A stretch of DNA of 64,000 bases from an uncultured Bacteroidales bacterium (GTDB taxonomy: Bacteria; Bacteroidota; Bacteroidia; Bacteroidales; Bacteroidaceae). The notes beneath the pieces are model-generated. The model saw nothing but the letters and a program-made list of their open reading frames with translations, searched no databases and was not told the origin of the DNA. This document shows, one piece after another, positions 25,504 to 33,205 of the stretch (positions within the stretch are counted from its first letter, which is position 1; the number at the start of each line of letters is the position of its first letter). The stretch spans positions 22,347 through 86,346 of the forward strand of contig CACYBB010000016.1 of assembly GCA_902772585.1 (NCBI GenBank), read 5' to 3'. Position numbers and translations under genes: made by a program.

Positions 25504-25878
25504 TTATTTTTTCTGCTTAGGGAAAATGACTACCCAGCCTTCATCGCCCCTACGGTCGCGTTCTCCAAAGACATCGATGTAGTTAACAGGATTGCCTTCC
25601 TCGTCGTAGAGATTGCACATCACACAGTTCTCATAGAATCGAGAGATGTGATACACCGTCTCACCATGAATGCCTGTAGCGCGACTAATGCTACAGCATA
25701 TAGACAAGTCATCCTTGAACTCATCTTCCAGTGCTTTAGCCTGCGGAATCAGCCATGCGGGCAGCTCGCTGTATTTATCCTCCGTGTTGTTTTGCTTTTC
25801 ATCGTCACTGGAACATGCGCCCAGTGCTAATGCCATTACCCAAGCGATACAAAATAAAAGTCCCTGTTTCATTGTCAT
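25504..25878 (-). CDS. Hypothetical small lipoprotein
   Basis: The protein has 124 residues with a lipobox LGAC (Cys22) and an acidic linker SSDDEKQNNTEDKYS. The mature part has two cysteine pairs (ICCSISRATG and NCVMCNLYDEEG) and ends VVIFPKQKK. The family is not recognised. The start may be the first or the third codon (ATG at 25876 or 25870). The gene stands alone with its own -7 box, flanked on both sides by hairpins with related arms. Confidence 0.7.
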   Translation of the reverse strand: MTMKQGLLFCIAWVMALALGACSSDDEKQNNTEDKYSELPAWLIPQAKALEDEFKDDLSICCSISRATGIHGETVYHISRFYENCVMCNLYDEEGNPVNYIDVFGERDRRGDEGWVVIFPKQKK

Positions 25879-25910
25879 TCCATTTAGGGTTCAACATTTA
25901 TTTCACCTTG

Positions 25911-25918
25911 CAAATATA
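25911..25918 (-). promoter_or_regulatory. Lipoprotein promoter, -7 box TATATTTG
   Basis: The minus-strand box lies 32 bases before the start. A -33 TTTG is not evident. Confidence 0.5.
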
Positions 25919-25958
25919 CGAAATCTTTTCTATAAACCATAAAAAATGTCGAACTTTT

Positions 25959-25990
25959 TTTGCTTTTGTCATACAAATGCATTACCTTTG
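25959..25990 (+). promoter_or_regulatory. Orphan consensus promoter (TTTG, 20 bases, TACCTTTG)
   Basis: This is a textbook Bacteroidota promoter facing rightward, but no plus-strand gene follows. A strong hairpin begins about 10 bases downstream, and the next gene is on the opposite strand. It may drive a very short RNA. Confidence 0.7.
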
Positions 25991-25999
25991 CAGACAAAA

Positions 26000-26034
26000 G
26001 AATCGCCCAAGAAGCCAGGCCTCTTGAGCGATTC
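26000..26034 (+). terminator. Hairpin directly after the orphan promoter
   Basis: The arm GAATCGCCCAAGA pairs with TCTTGAGCGATTC (one mismatch) around a 9-base loop. It could terminate a short plus-strand RNA or the minus-strand gene ending at 26042. CGCTTTT follows on the plus strand. Confidence 0.6.
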
Positions 26035-26041
26035 TCGCTTT

Positions 26042-26923
26042 TCATATTACTAGATTTTTCTTGCTACCAGTAATGTTGGTGAAGAAGGTGATGGTGCAAC
26101 CACCATTGGCATTGTAGATAATAGAAATCTTACTGCCATTGCTGATGAACTTGTTGGGATTTGTAACATTGTTGATGACAAAATCCTCGAAGTTCTTAGA
26201 ATCCCAAGAAGCACACTCGGTAACTTCCTTGCCAGCCTCTTTGTAGGTGAGATAGAGCTTGCCGCTTCTAGTGAACTCGAAGCCGAGAACGGTCTTATTC
26301 AACTTGCCAAGCTCGTCGATCGTCAGGCCAGCACCATTGTCGTTGGCATCCTTACCCAGCTGTGACAGATCGCCACTCTGGTAAACCTTCAACATTTTCA
26401 CATCACCATCCAGCGACAGAGACATATCCTTGAAGTTCCACTTACGGCAGATGTTGTTCAGGGCAGTGTTGCTCATATTCTCAATAACATGTCTGTTAGC
26501 ATCTGCGTCGCCAGTGAAGTTATAGGTCTGGCCATCAATGGTAATCTCAACCTGAATCGTGAGATCAGCGTCACCAGTTGCTCTGGTTGTAAGGTCCTTA
26601 ACGATACCCTTGACAGAACCACTCAGTGTGTAGATGCCATCCTTAGCGGTGTACTTACCAACAACATAGTCGCCATCAATCTCAGCGACAGCATTGCCAG
26701 TCTCAGTAAAGGTGATACCTTTCAGTGTCTTACCACCAGATTTAATCGGATTGCCATTTGTGTCAACCATCTGGTCAAAGGCAACAGCATTCTTTGCACT
26801 TGTAGGAACGGGCAACACAACGTCGTGCTTAGGAGCTACGTAGTCATCATCGTCAGAGCCACAAGCGGTGAAGCCCAGGGCTACTGCAGCAGCCATAGCT
26901 GCGAGAATAAAAGTCTTTTTCAT
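26042..26923 (-). CDS. Hypothetical lipoprotein
   Basis: The protein has 293 residues. The signal peptide ends in a lipobox FTAC (Cys21), followed by GSDDDD, a common acidic surface-export signal in Bacteroidota. The mature part contains repeated beta-strand patterns (IDGDYVVGKYTAKDGIYTLS and LTIQVEITIDGQTYNFTG). It ends with a strand pair (ISIIYNANGGCTITFFTN). I do not recognise the family. Its ATG overlaps the stop codon of the upstream barrel gene (ATGA), indicating coupled translation and a probable shared envelope function. Confidence 0.75.
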   Translation of the reverse strand: MKKTFILAAMAAAVALGFTACGSDDDDYVAPKHDVVLPVPTSAKNAVAFDQMVDTNGNPIKSGGKTLKGITFTETGNAVAEIDGDYVVGKYTAKDGIYTLSGSVKGIVKDLTTRATGDADLTIQVEITIDGQTYNFTGDADANRHVIENMSNTALNNICRKWNFKDMSLSLDGDVKMLKVYQSGDLSQLGKDANDNGAGLTIDELGKLNKTVLGFEFTRSGKLYLTYKEAGKEVTECASWDSKNFEDFVINNVTNPNKFISNGSKISIIYNANGGCTITFFTNITGSKKNLVI

Positions 26924-27774
26924 TTTCTGTGTAATTTTAAGTTATTGATTATCATTTGTTTTCTTAGAAGATAAACGCCGATGGCCTCGATGGTCTTCAT
27001 GGCATCGCGCAGGTCCTTATAGTCCTTATCCTCATTGGCGCGCGTGATGCGACCCTTCTCCACTTTCTCATAGCGGGTTACGAAGTCGCCCTGCTCGCTA
27101 TCGTAGTACAACAGGTTGGTCTGCATCTCTGGCTTGCCCCAGAACTGAACACCCAGGTCGAACTGCAGACCTACGCTCTTGCGAGGAACGGCACGACCGA
27201 AACCAATACCGATATAGGGCTTGAAGCCGTTAACCTTCAGCTTAGCATCAACATTGCCCTGAGCATCAGTAACGATGACATACTTCTCCATGATGGTGCT
27301 ACCGCTCTTGCTGAGGTCGATACCAGCCAGACCAGCATAAGCAGGATTCATGAACGGCTCCTTGTTGGTAACGGTAACGACGTCACTCTTGCCGAAATAA
27401 GCACCAGCGGTAAAGCGGAACGAACTGCGCTTTGAGGGATACCAGTCGAACAAGATGCTGAAGTCGCCCATATTGAGCTTACCTTCCAGTTCTACCTCGT
27501 GAACATAGTGTCCATTGACGTAGAAGGCTGCCAAGTCGCTCTTGTCGAGGGTCAGCTTCTGCGAATACTTGATTTTTGGCATGAACGTGTAGCCTGCGCG
27601 TACAGCAAAATTAGCCGTCAGCGGTGCTGCCAACTGAAAACCAATACCAGTAGTTCCTGCAGAAACACCCAGACTAATATGGTTGAAAATACCATAATCG
27701 TCTTCATCCAACTGAGCGTGTGCCTGTCCAAAACCGAATAGTGCTGTTGCACATATCAAGAGTAATTTCTTCAT
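26920..27774 (-). CDS. Putative outer-membrane beta-barrel protein, C-terminus possibly frameshifted
   Basis: The protein has 284 residues with a signal peptide (MKKLLLICATALFGFGQAHA). Strand-like segments (GVSAGTTGIGFQLAAPL, SILFDWYPSKRSSFRFTAG and KPYIGIGFGRAV) indicate an outer-membrane barrel. The annotated end (LRKQMIINNLKLHRK) is basic and hydrophilic, unlike barrel ends. In a neighbouring frame the DNA reads GCG TTT ATC TTC TAA, giving AFIF and a stop at 26964-26966, which is a typical barrel end. A small deletion or frameshift near 26970 is therefore likely. The gene has a full promoter at 27815-27846. Confidence 0.72.
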   Translation of the reverse strand: MKKLLLICATALFGFGQAHAQLDEDDYGIFNHISLGVSAGTTGIGFQLAAPLTANFAVRAGYTFMPKIKYSQKLTLDKSDLAAFYVNGHYVHEVELEGKLNMGDFSILFDWYPSKRSSFRFTAGAYFGKSDVVTVTNKEPFMNPAYAGLAGIDLSKSGSTIMEKYVIVTDAQGNVDAKLKVNGFKPYIGIGFGRAVPRKSVGLQFDLGVQFWGKPEMQTNLLYYDSEQGDFVTRYEKVEKGRITRANEDKDYKDLRDAMKTIEAIGVYLLRKQMIINNLKLHRK

Positions 27775-27814
27775 AGTGTAATTGTTTTTTGAGTTAATGA
27801 TTGTTTACTGTCTG

Positions 27815-27846
27815 CAAAGATAAGTAAAAAAAAGATATGTTCCAAA
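27815..27846 (-). promoter_or_regulatory. Barrel-gene promoter (TTTG, 20 bases, TATCTTTG)
   Basis: Both elements fit the consensus on the minus strand. The box lies 40 bases before the start codon. Confidence 0.8.
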
Positions 27847-27900
27847 CTTTTCAAAGAGAAATTTGGAACATATTTTAAGAATTGCCGAAAAATTGCAATT

Positions 27901-29337
27901 TTAGAACTCTGCAGACTTCGGTGTGCGCGGGAACGGAATGACGTCGCGGATATTCTGCATACCTGTAACGAACAGGATGAGACGCTCGAAACCGAGTCCG
28001 AAACCAGCATGAGGACATGAACCCCAACGACGGGTGTCGATGTACCACCACAGGTGGGTCTTGTCCATCTGGCGACGCTCAATCTCGCCCATCAGCTTGT
28101 CGTAGCTCTCCTCACGGACGGAACCACCAATGATTTCGCCAATCTGTGGGAACAGCACGTCGGTACCCTGCATGGTAGGACCAGGAGCAACGGCACCCTT
28201 GTAGCCTACACTACCCTCGCCCTGCTCTTCGTTCTGCTTCATGTAGAACGACTTGAAAGCACGTGGATAGTCGGTCATAATGACGGGCTTCTTGAAGTGC
28301 TCCTCCACGAGGTAGCGCTCGTGCTCTGAAGCGAGGTCGTCGCCCCAGTTGCAGGGAAACTCGAACTTCTTACCGTTCTTGATAGCCTCCTGCAGGATGT
28401 TGATACCCTCAGTATAAGGCAAGCGCACGAAGGTCTCCTTCAGCACACCCTCCAGGCGCTGAATCAGGGTCTTGTCAATCATCTGGTTCAGGAACTGCAG
28501 GTCGTCCTGACAGTTGTCGAGGGCCCACTTCACGCAATACTTGATGAAGTCTTCCTCCAAGTCCATCAGCTCTTCCTGGTCAAGGAAAGCAACCTCAGGT
28601 TCAACCATCCAGAACTCAGCCAAGTGGCGAGGGGTATTCGAATTCTCAGCGCGGAACGTAGGACCGAAGGTGTAGATAGCACCCAGGGCCGTAGCGCCCA
28701 ACTCGCCCTCCAACTGACCAGAAACGGTCAGCGAGGTCTGCTCGCCAAAGAAGTCGTCATCGTAGATAATCTTGCCCTGCTCGTCCTTCTTCAGGTCGTA
28801 GAGGTTCTTGGTGGTTACCTGGAACATATTGCCTGCTCCCTCACAGTCGCTGGCTGTAATCAGCGGGGTGTGGAAGTAGAAGAAGCCATGCTCGTGGAAA
28901 TAGGTGTGGATGGCCATCGCCATATTGTGACGGATACGCATCACGGCACCAAAGGTATTGGTACGCAGACGCATGTGGGCGTTCTTACGCATAGCCTCGA
29001 ACGACTGACCCTTCTTCTGCATGGGATAGTCGTTGCCACAGAGTCCATAGACCTCCAACTTGGTGGCCTGAATCTCTGAAGACTGGCCAGCACCCTGGCT
29101 CTCGACCAGCGTACCCTCAGCACAAATGCAGGCACCTGTGGTGATGTCCTTCAGCAACTGCTCGTCAAACTTCGTGGGGTCAACGACCACCTGCACATTC
29201 TTGATGGTAGAACCATCGTTCAGCGCAATGAAGTCAACGGCCTTAGAGCTGCGATGCGTGCGCACCCAGCCCTTCACACAAACCTCCTTACCATATTCTG
29301 TGCTCTTCAGCACATCAATTATCTTTGTTCTTTTCAT
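27901..29337 (-). CDS. asnS: Asparaginyl-tRNA synthetase
   Basis: This cytoplasmic class IIb synthetase, 478 residues long, charges tRNA-Asn. The N-terminal OB-fold anticodon-binding domain spans about 15-110 ([20 protein letters not shown]). The catalytic core has motif 2 in [20 protein letters not shown] and motif 3 in [15 protein letters not shown]. The sequence [13 protein letters not shown] in the linker and the absence of an AspRS-type insertion support the asparagine assignment. No promoter box is visible in the 63 bases to the upstream pseudouridine synthase gene, so the two may be co-transcribed. Confidence 0.96.
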   Translation of the reverse strand: MKRTKIIDVLKSTEYGKEVCVKGWVRTHRSSKAVDFIALNDGSTIKNVQVVVDPTKFDEQLLKDITTGACICAEGTLVESQGAGQSSEIQATKLEVYGLCGNDYPMQKKGQSFEAMRKNAHMRLRTNTFGAVMRIRHNMAMAIHTYFHEHGFFYFHTPLITASDCEGAGNMFQVTTKNLYDLKKDEQGKIIYDDDFFGEQTSLTVSGQLEGELGATALGAIYTFGPTFRAENSNTPRHLAEFWMVEPEVAFLDQEELMDLEEDFIKYCVKWALDNCQDDLQFLNQMIDKTLIQRLEGVLKETFVRLPYTEGINILQEAIKNGKKFEFPCNWGDDLASEHERYLVEEHFKKPVIMTDYPRAFKSFYMKQNEEQGEGSVGYKGAVAPGPTMQGTDVLFPQIGEIIGGSVREESYDKLMGEIERRQMDKTHLWWYIDTRRWGSCPHAGFGLGFERLILFVTGMQNIRDVIPFPRTPKSAEF

Positions 29338-29366
29338 CTTTGCACTAGTATTTATAACTATCGACT

Positions 29367-29387
29367 CCCCTCCCTCACAGGGAGGGG
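29367..29387. repeat. GC-rich hairpin CCCCTCCCT-cac-AGGGAGGGG
   Basis: A perfect 9-base stem lies in the gap between two co-directional genes, followed by a further G-rich run. It looks like an intergenic REP-type element. There is no T-tract to make it a terminator. Confidence 0.7.
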
Positions 29388-29400
29388 TCGGGGGAGAGTC

Positions 29401-30849
29401 TTACTCGTAAGCACCCATGCGCAGGCGGTCAACCTCCTCCTCAGTGAGGTAGCGCCAGTCACCACGCTTCACGTTCTTCTTGGTCAGACCTGCAAACTGA
29501 ACGCGGTCAAGCTTGACAACCTTGTAGCCCAGGCTCTCGAAGATACGGCGCACGATGCGGTTCTTACCAGAGTGAATCTCGATACCAACCTGCTTCTTGT
29601 CAGTATCGCTGGCGTACTCAATAGCGTCGGCCTTGATTTCGCCATCGTCAAGGGTGATACCCTCGGCAATCTGCTGCATGTCATGAGCAGTGACGTTATG
29701 GTCGAGGTGAACGTGGTAAATCTTCTTCTTCAGGAACTTAGGATGGGTCAGCTTAGAAGCCAGGTCGCCATCGTTGGTCAGAAGCAGTACACCAGTGGTG
29801 TTGCGGTCCAGACGACCAACAGGATAGATGCGCTCCTCGCAGGCTCCCTTCACCAGGTCCATCACGGTCTTACGCTGCTGGGGATCGTCGCTAGTGGTAA
29901 CATAGTCCTTGGGCTTGTTCAACAGCACATAGACCTTCTTCTCCATCTTGACGGGCTGATTGTGGAACAGCACCTCATCAGCACGTAACACCTTGGTACC
30001 CAGCTCAGTAACAACCTCGCCATTGACCTTGACGACTCCTGCCTGGATGAACTCATCAGCCTCACGACGACTGCAGACACCTGCATTGGCAAGGAACTTG
30101 TTCAAGCGCAGGGGCTCGTTGGGATCGTAGTTCTCCTCCTTATACTCGATACGCTTCTTCAGTGAGTACTTAGCATTGGGATCGTAGCCAGGAGTGTGCT
30201 GACGGAAATTGCCACGCTGCTGACCATAGCCACCACGCTGGTTGTAGCCACCCTGACGCTGCTGGCCGTAGCCACCGCGCTGGTTGTTGTAACCTCCCTG
30301 CTGATAGCCACCACGCTGGTTGTTGTAGCCACCCTGCTGGCGCTGCTGACCATAACCACCCTGACGCTGCTGGCCGTACTGCTGGCGAGGCTGATAGCCA
30401 CCCTCACCCTGCTGGCGCTGCTGACCATAGCCACCCTGACGCTGCTGACCATACTGCTGGCGAGGCTGATAGCCACCCTCACCCTGCTGGCGCTGCTGAC
30501 CATAGCCGCCCTGGGGACGCTGCTGGTAGCCACCACGCTGGTTGTTGTAACCACCCTGCTGGCGAGGCTGATAACCTCCCTCATTATTATAGTTATTACG
30601 TGGACGATAGCCTGAAGGACGCTGAGGTGTGCTTGACATCAAGCCGGCACCAAAGCCCTCAGGACGGAAACCGCCCTCTTCTTGCTCTTGATTACGATTG
30701 TAGCCGCCCTGGTTGAACTGGGGACGAGGCTTTTGAATACGGGGACGTGGCGAACGTCCTGGGCGATAACCCTGATAACCACTCTCGTGATTCTGACTCT
30801 GCTGCTCGGCAGACTGCTCTTCTGTTTTCTTTTCGTTTTCGAATTCCAT
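29401..30849 (-). CDS. rluB: RluB/RsuA-family 23S rRNA pseudouridine synthase with long Gly/Gln/Tyr/Arg repeat
   Basis: The protein has 482 residues, about twice the catalytic core. An S4 RNA-binding domain begins near residue 247 (LRLNKFLANAGVCSRREADE), and the synthase domain follows with the catalytic aspartate in GRLDRNTTGVLLLTNDGD. The first 245 residues are disordered. From about 90 to 215 they are repeats of GGYGQQRQ, GGYNNQRG and GGYQPRQQ, including two exact 25-residue units. Such RGG/FG-like tails bind RNA and can form condensates. The ATG at 30849 is preferred over a start 10 codons upstream. The specific uridine target is inferred from the family. Confidence 0.88.
   Translation of the reverse strand: MEFENEKKTEEQSAEQQSQNHESGYQGYRPGRSPRPRIQKPRPQFNQGGYNRNQEQEEGGFRPEGFGAGLMSSTPQRPSGYRPRNNYNNEGGYQPRQQGGYNNQRGGYQQRPQGGYGQQRQQGEGGYQPRQQYGQQRQGGYGQQRQQGEGGYQPRQQYGQQRQGGYGQQRQQGGYNNQRGGYQQGGYNNQRGGYGQQRQGGYNQRGGYGQQRGNFRQHTPGYDPNAKYSLKKRIEYKEENYDPNEPLRLNKFLANAGVCSRREADEFIQAGVVKVNGEVVTELGTKVLRADEVLFHNQPVKMEKKVYVLLNKPKDYVTTSDDPQQRKTVMDLVKGACEERIYPVGRLDRNTTGVLLLTNDGDLASKLTHPKFLKKKIYHVHLDHNVTAHDMQQIAEGITLDDGEIKADAIEYASDTDKKQVGIEIHSGKNRIVRRIFESLGYKVVKLDRVQFAGLTKKNVKRGDWRYLTEEEVDRLRMGAYE
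30361..30510. repeat. 75-base tandem duplication in the rluB repeat region
   Basis: Two 75-base units with few differences encode residues 114-138 and 139-163, each beginning GGYGQQRQQGEGG. Smaller related units surround them. The array is in frame, so copy number can vary without breaking the gene. Confidence 0.85.
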
Positions 30850-30933
30850 AATTGTGTTGTTTTTTAAGTGGAGCCTCACGGCTCGCTGTTGTGTTGATAA
30901 ATGCGGATTTTTATAAAACTATTTTTAATTGAA

Positions 30934-32307
30934 TTAAACTCCTGTATAATTTGATGGTGTTATTTCCATTAGTTCGTTCTTAATCTCATCGCTGACATTC
31001 AAACCCTGAATAAACTCGTGAATGGTCTCCTCGGTCATCTTCTGGTTGGTACGTGTCAGGGCCTTCAACGCCTCGTAAGGATTGGGATAGGCCTCACGAC
31101 GCAGGATGGTCTGAATGGCCTCGGCCACCACAGCCCACGTATTGTCAAGGTCTTCCTGCAACTTCTGTTCGTTGAGGATGAGCTTGCGCAGACCTTTCAG
31201 CGTGCTCTGGATAGCGATGAGGGCGTGACCCATAGGAACCCCCACGTTGCGCAGAACGGTAGAGTCCGTCAGGTCGCGCTGCAGACGACTGACTGGCAAT
31301 TTCTGTGCCAAAAAGCCCAGAACGGCATTGGCCATACCCATATTACCCTCTGAGTTCTCGAAGTCGATGGGGTTCACCTTGTGAGGCATAGCACTGGAAC
31401 CTACCTCACCAGCCTTGATCTTCTGCTTGAAATACTCCATAGAGATGTACATCCAGAAGTCGCGGTCAAGGTCGATGATGATGGTATTGATGCGACGCAT
31501 GGCATCGAAAATGGCTGCCAGCCAATCGTAGTTGGAAATCTGGGTGGTCCACTGCTCGCGCTCCAGTCCCAGCTTCTCGCTAACAAACTGGTTGCCAAAC
31601 TCCTTCCAGTCGTACTGTGGATAGGCTACGTGATGGGCGTTGTAGTTACCCGTGGCTCCACCAAACTTAGCAGTGATAGGGGTATCCTTCAGACCACGCA
31701 ACTGCTCCTCCAAGCGCCAGACATAGACCATAATCTCCTTACCCAGACGTGTGGGTGAGGCTGGCTGTCCGTGGGTCTTGGCAAGCATTGGTACATTCTT
31801 CCACTGCTCAGCATAGTCGTTGAGTTGCTCGATGAGTTCCTCAACCATCGGATAGTACACCTGCTCCAAAGCCTCCTTAATGCTCAAAGGCACGCTGGTG
31901 TTGTTGATATCCTGCGAGGTCAGTCCGAAGTGGATGAACTCTTTAGCCTCAATGGGGAACGCGCTAAGCGCACTGTGGTTGTTGGTTTTGGCAGCATCAA
32001 TCTGCTCCTTGATGAAATACTCCACAGCCTTCACATCGTGGTTGGTCACCTTCTCAATATCCTTCACGCGCTGAGCATCCTGCTCAGTGAAGTTGCGATA
32101 GATGTCGCGCAAGGGCTCAAAGAGGTTGTGGTCCACTGCTGCCAACTGGGGCAACGGCAGTTCGCAAAGAGTAATGAAATACTCGATTTCTACGCGCACA
32201 CGATAGCGTATCAATGCATACTCGGAAAAGTATCCTGACAACGGTTCGGTTTTGCTTCTGTAACGGCCATCGATAGGAGAAATGGCGGTCAATGCATCTA
32301 ATTCCAT
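30934..32307 (-). CDS. purB: Adenylosuccinate lyase
   Basis: This cytoplasmic enzyme of 457 residues removes fumarate from SAICAR and from adenylosuccinate in purine synthesis. The N-terminus ALTAISPIDGRYRSKTEPLS and the flexible signature loop GSSAMPHKVNPIDFENSEGN are diagnostic, and the SAMPHKVNP serine is the catalytic residue. Motif TSQDINNT near residue 130 is also present. It has a full promoter at 32365-32396 and stands alone, with rluB 84 bases downstream. Confidence 0.97.
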   Translation of the reverse strand: MELDALTAISPIDGRYRSKTEPLSGYFSEYALIRYRVRVEIEYFITLCELPLPQLAAVDHNLFEPLRDIYRNFTEQDAQRVKDIEKVTNHDVKAVEYFIKEQIDAAKTNNHSALSAFPIEAKEFIHFGLTSQDINNTSVPLSIKEALEQVYYPMVEELIEQLNDYAEQWKNVPMLAKTHGQPASPTRLGKEIMVYVWRLEEQLRGLKDTPITAKFGGATGNYNAHHVAYPQYDWKEFGNQFVSEKLGLEREQWTTQISNYDWLAAIFDAMRRINTIIIDLDRDFWMYISMEYFKQKIKAGEVGSSAMPHKVNPIDFENSEGNMGMANAVLGFLAQKLPVSRLQRDLTDSTVLRNVGVPMGHALIAIQSTLKGLRKLILNEQKLQEDLDNTWAVVAEAIQTILRREAYPNPYEALKALTRTNQKMTEETIHEFIQGLNVSDEIKNELMEITPSNYTGV

Positions 32308-32364
32308 GCTTTCTCTAATACCTTAGTTTAAATATATAGCTATACATTCTCTCAAATGTGTGTG

Positions 32365-32396
32365 CAAAGGTACAAAGAAGAAAGCAAAAAACCAAA
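32365..32396 (-). promoter_or_regulatory. purB promoter (TTTG, 20 bases, TACCTTTG)
   Basis: Both elements match the consensus on the minus strand, 57 bases before the purB start. Confidence 0.82.
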
Positions 32397-32551
32397 TCTT
32401 TTAGAAACGAATTATCCTAATTAAAATTAATTGAACCAACAAATTATTCTTAATTAATAAAATTCGTGGATAAAATTTGAATAAATTAGAAAAATTCGTT
32501 TCTTAAAACAAAAAAAAAAAGACCATTCGTTTGAATAATCTTCTTTCTTAG

Positions 32552-32626
32552 TGGGCGTTGACGGATTCGAACCGCCGACCCTCTGCTTGTAAGGCAGATG
32601 CTCTAAACCAGCTGAGCTAAACGCCC
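32552..32626 (-). tRNA. tRNA-Val (anticodon TAC)
   Basis: Read on the minus strand, GGGCGTT pairs with AACGCCC. The D-arm TAGCTCAGCTGGTT, the anticodon loop CTTACAA (anticodon TAC) and the T-arm GGTTCGAATCC are all standard. The gene is 75 bases, without an encoded CCA. Confidence 0.97.
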
Positions 32627-32646
32627 GTGCTTTTCGTAAGCGGGTG

Positions 32647-32654
32647 CAAAGGTA
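32647..32654 (-). promoter_or_regulatory. tRNA-Val promoter, -7 box TACCTTTG
   Basis: The box lies 20 bases before the tRNA 5' end. A -33 element is not clear. Confidence 0.6.
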
Positions 32655-32738
32655 AGCAGAAAAAACGAAACAGAAAAATTATGGACCGAAAATGTTTAGT
32701 TTATTAACTTCTTTTAGCACTTTCAGCCCATATTTCGC

Positions 32739-33164
32739 TTATAACTGGTACAAATCGCTGGCTTCCATCAGTTCTACCTTCTTCTCAGAAAGAATGCGCT
32801 CGCAACTCTCCAAATCGGTAGGACGAATGACAACAGTGGCTACATCGCCATTGGCAAACGAATACATATACTCAATGAACACACCATTTTCAGAGAGGTG
32901 TTTCAGTACCTTAGCCAGCGAACCACTGACATTCGGACAGGTAAAGCCGATAACATCGGTAATCTTCACTGCGAAATGAGCAGCCTTCAATACCTGATAG
33001 GCTTTGTCAGGATCGCTGACAATGCAGCGCAGAATGCCGAAATCAGAGTTATCGGCAATACTCATAGCTGAGAGGTTAACACCAGCAGCCCCCAACACAT
33101 CGGTTACTTCGGTCAGACGACCAGACTTGTTCTCCAGAAAAACGGATAATTGTTTTGCTAACAT
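32739..33164 (-). CDS. Tandem ACT-domain protein
   Basis: The protein has 141 residues made of two ACT domains: residues 1-68 (QLSVFLENKSGRLTEVTDVL) and 70-141 (VIGFTCPNVSGSLAKVLKHL). ACT domains bind amino acids or related small ligands and control metabolic enzymes. It lies 41 bases downstream of the phenylacetate-CoA ligase gene, a pairing I recall as common in Bacteroidota, often with indolepyruvate oxidoreductase. The context suggests it senses an aromatic amino acid or derivative. The ligand itself cannot be inferred from the sequence. Confidence 0.85.
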   Translation of the reverse strand: MLAKQLSVFLENKSGRLTEVTDVLGAAGVNLSAMSIADNSDFGILRCIVSDPDKAYQVLKAAHFAVKITDVIGFTCPNVSGSLAKVLKHLSENGVFIEYMYSFANGDVATVVIRPTDLESCERILSEKKVELMEASDLYQL

Positions 33165-33205
33165 ATTTCTTTTGGTTTTCGTTATTATATTTTCGATATT
33201 TCGAC

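Noticed and set aside
29367-29395. G-quadruplex in the G-rich run after the hairpin
   Set aside because: Only three G-runs are present on one strand, and the hairpin pairing competes with them.
29254-29988. 244-codon plus-strand frame across asnS and rluB
   Set aside because: It covers the ends of two conserved genes plus a hairpin and shows no family resemblance.
30160-30600. CRISPR-like repeat array
   Set aside because: The repeats are in frame, contiguous without spacers and encode the low-complexity tail of the pseudouridine synthase.
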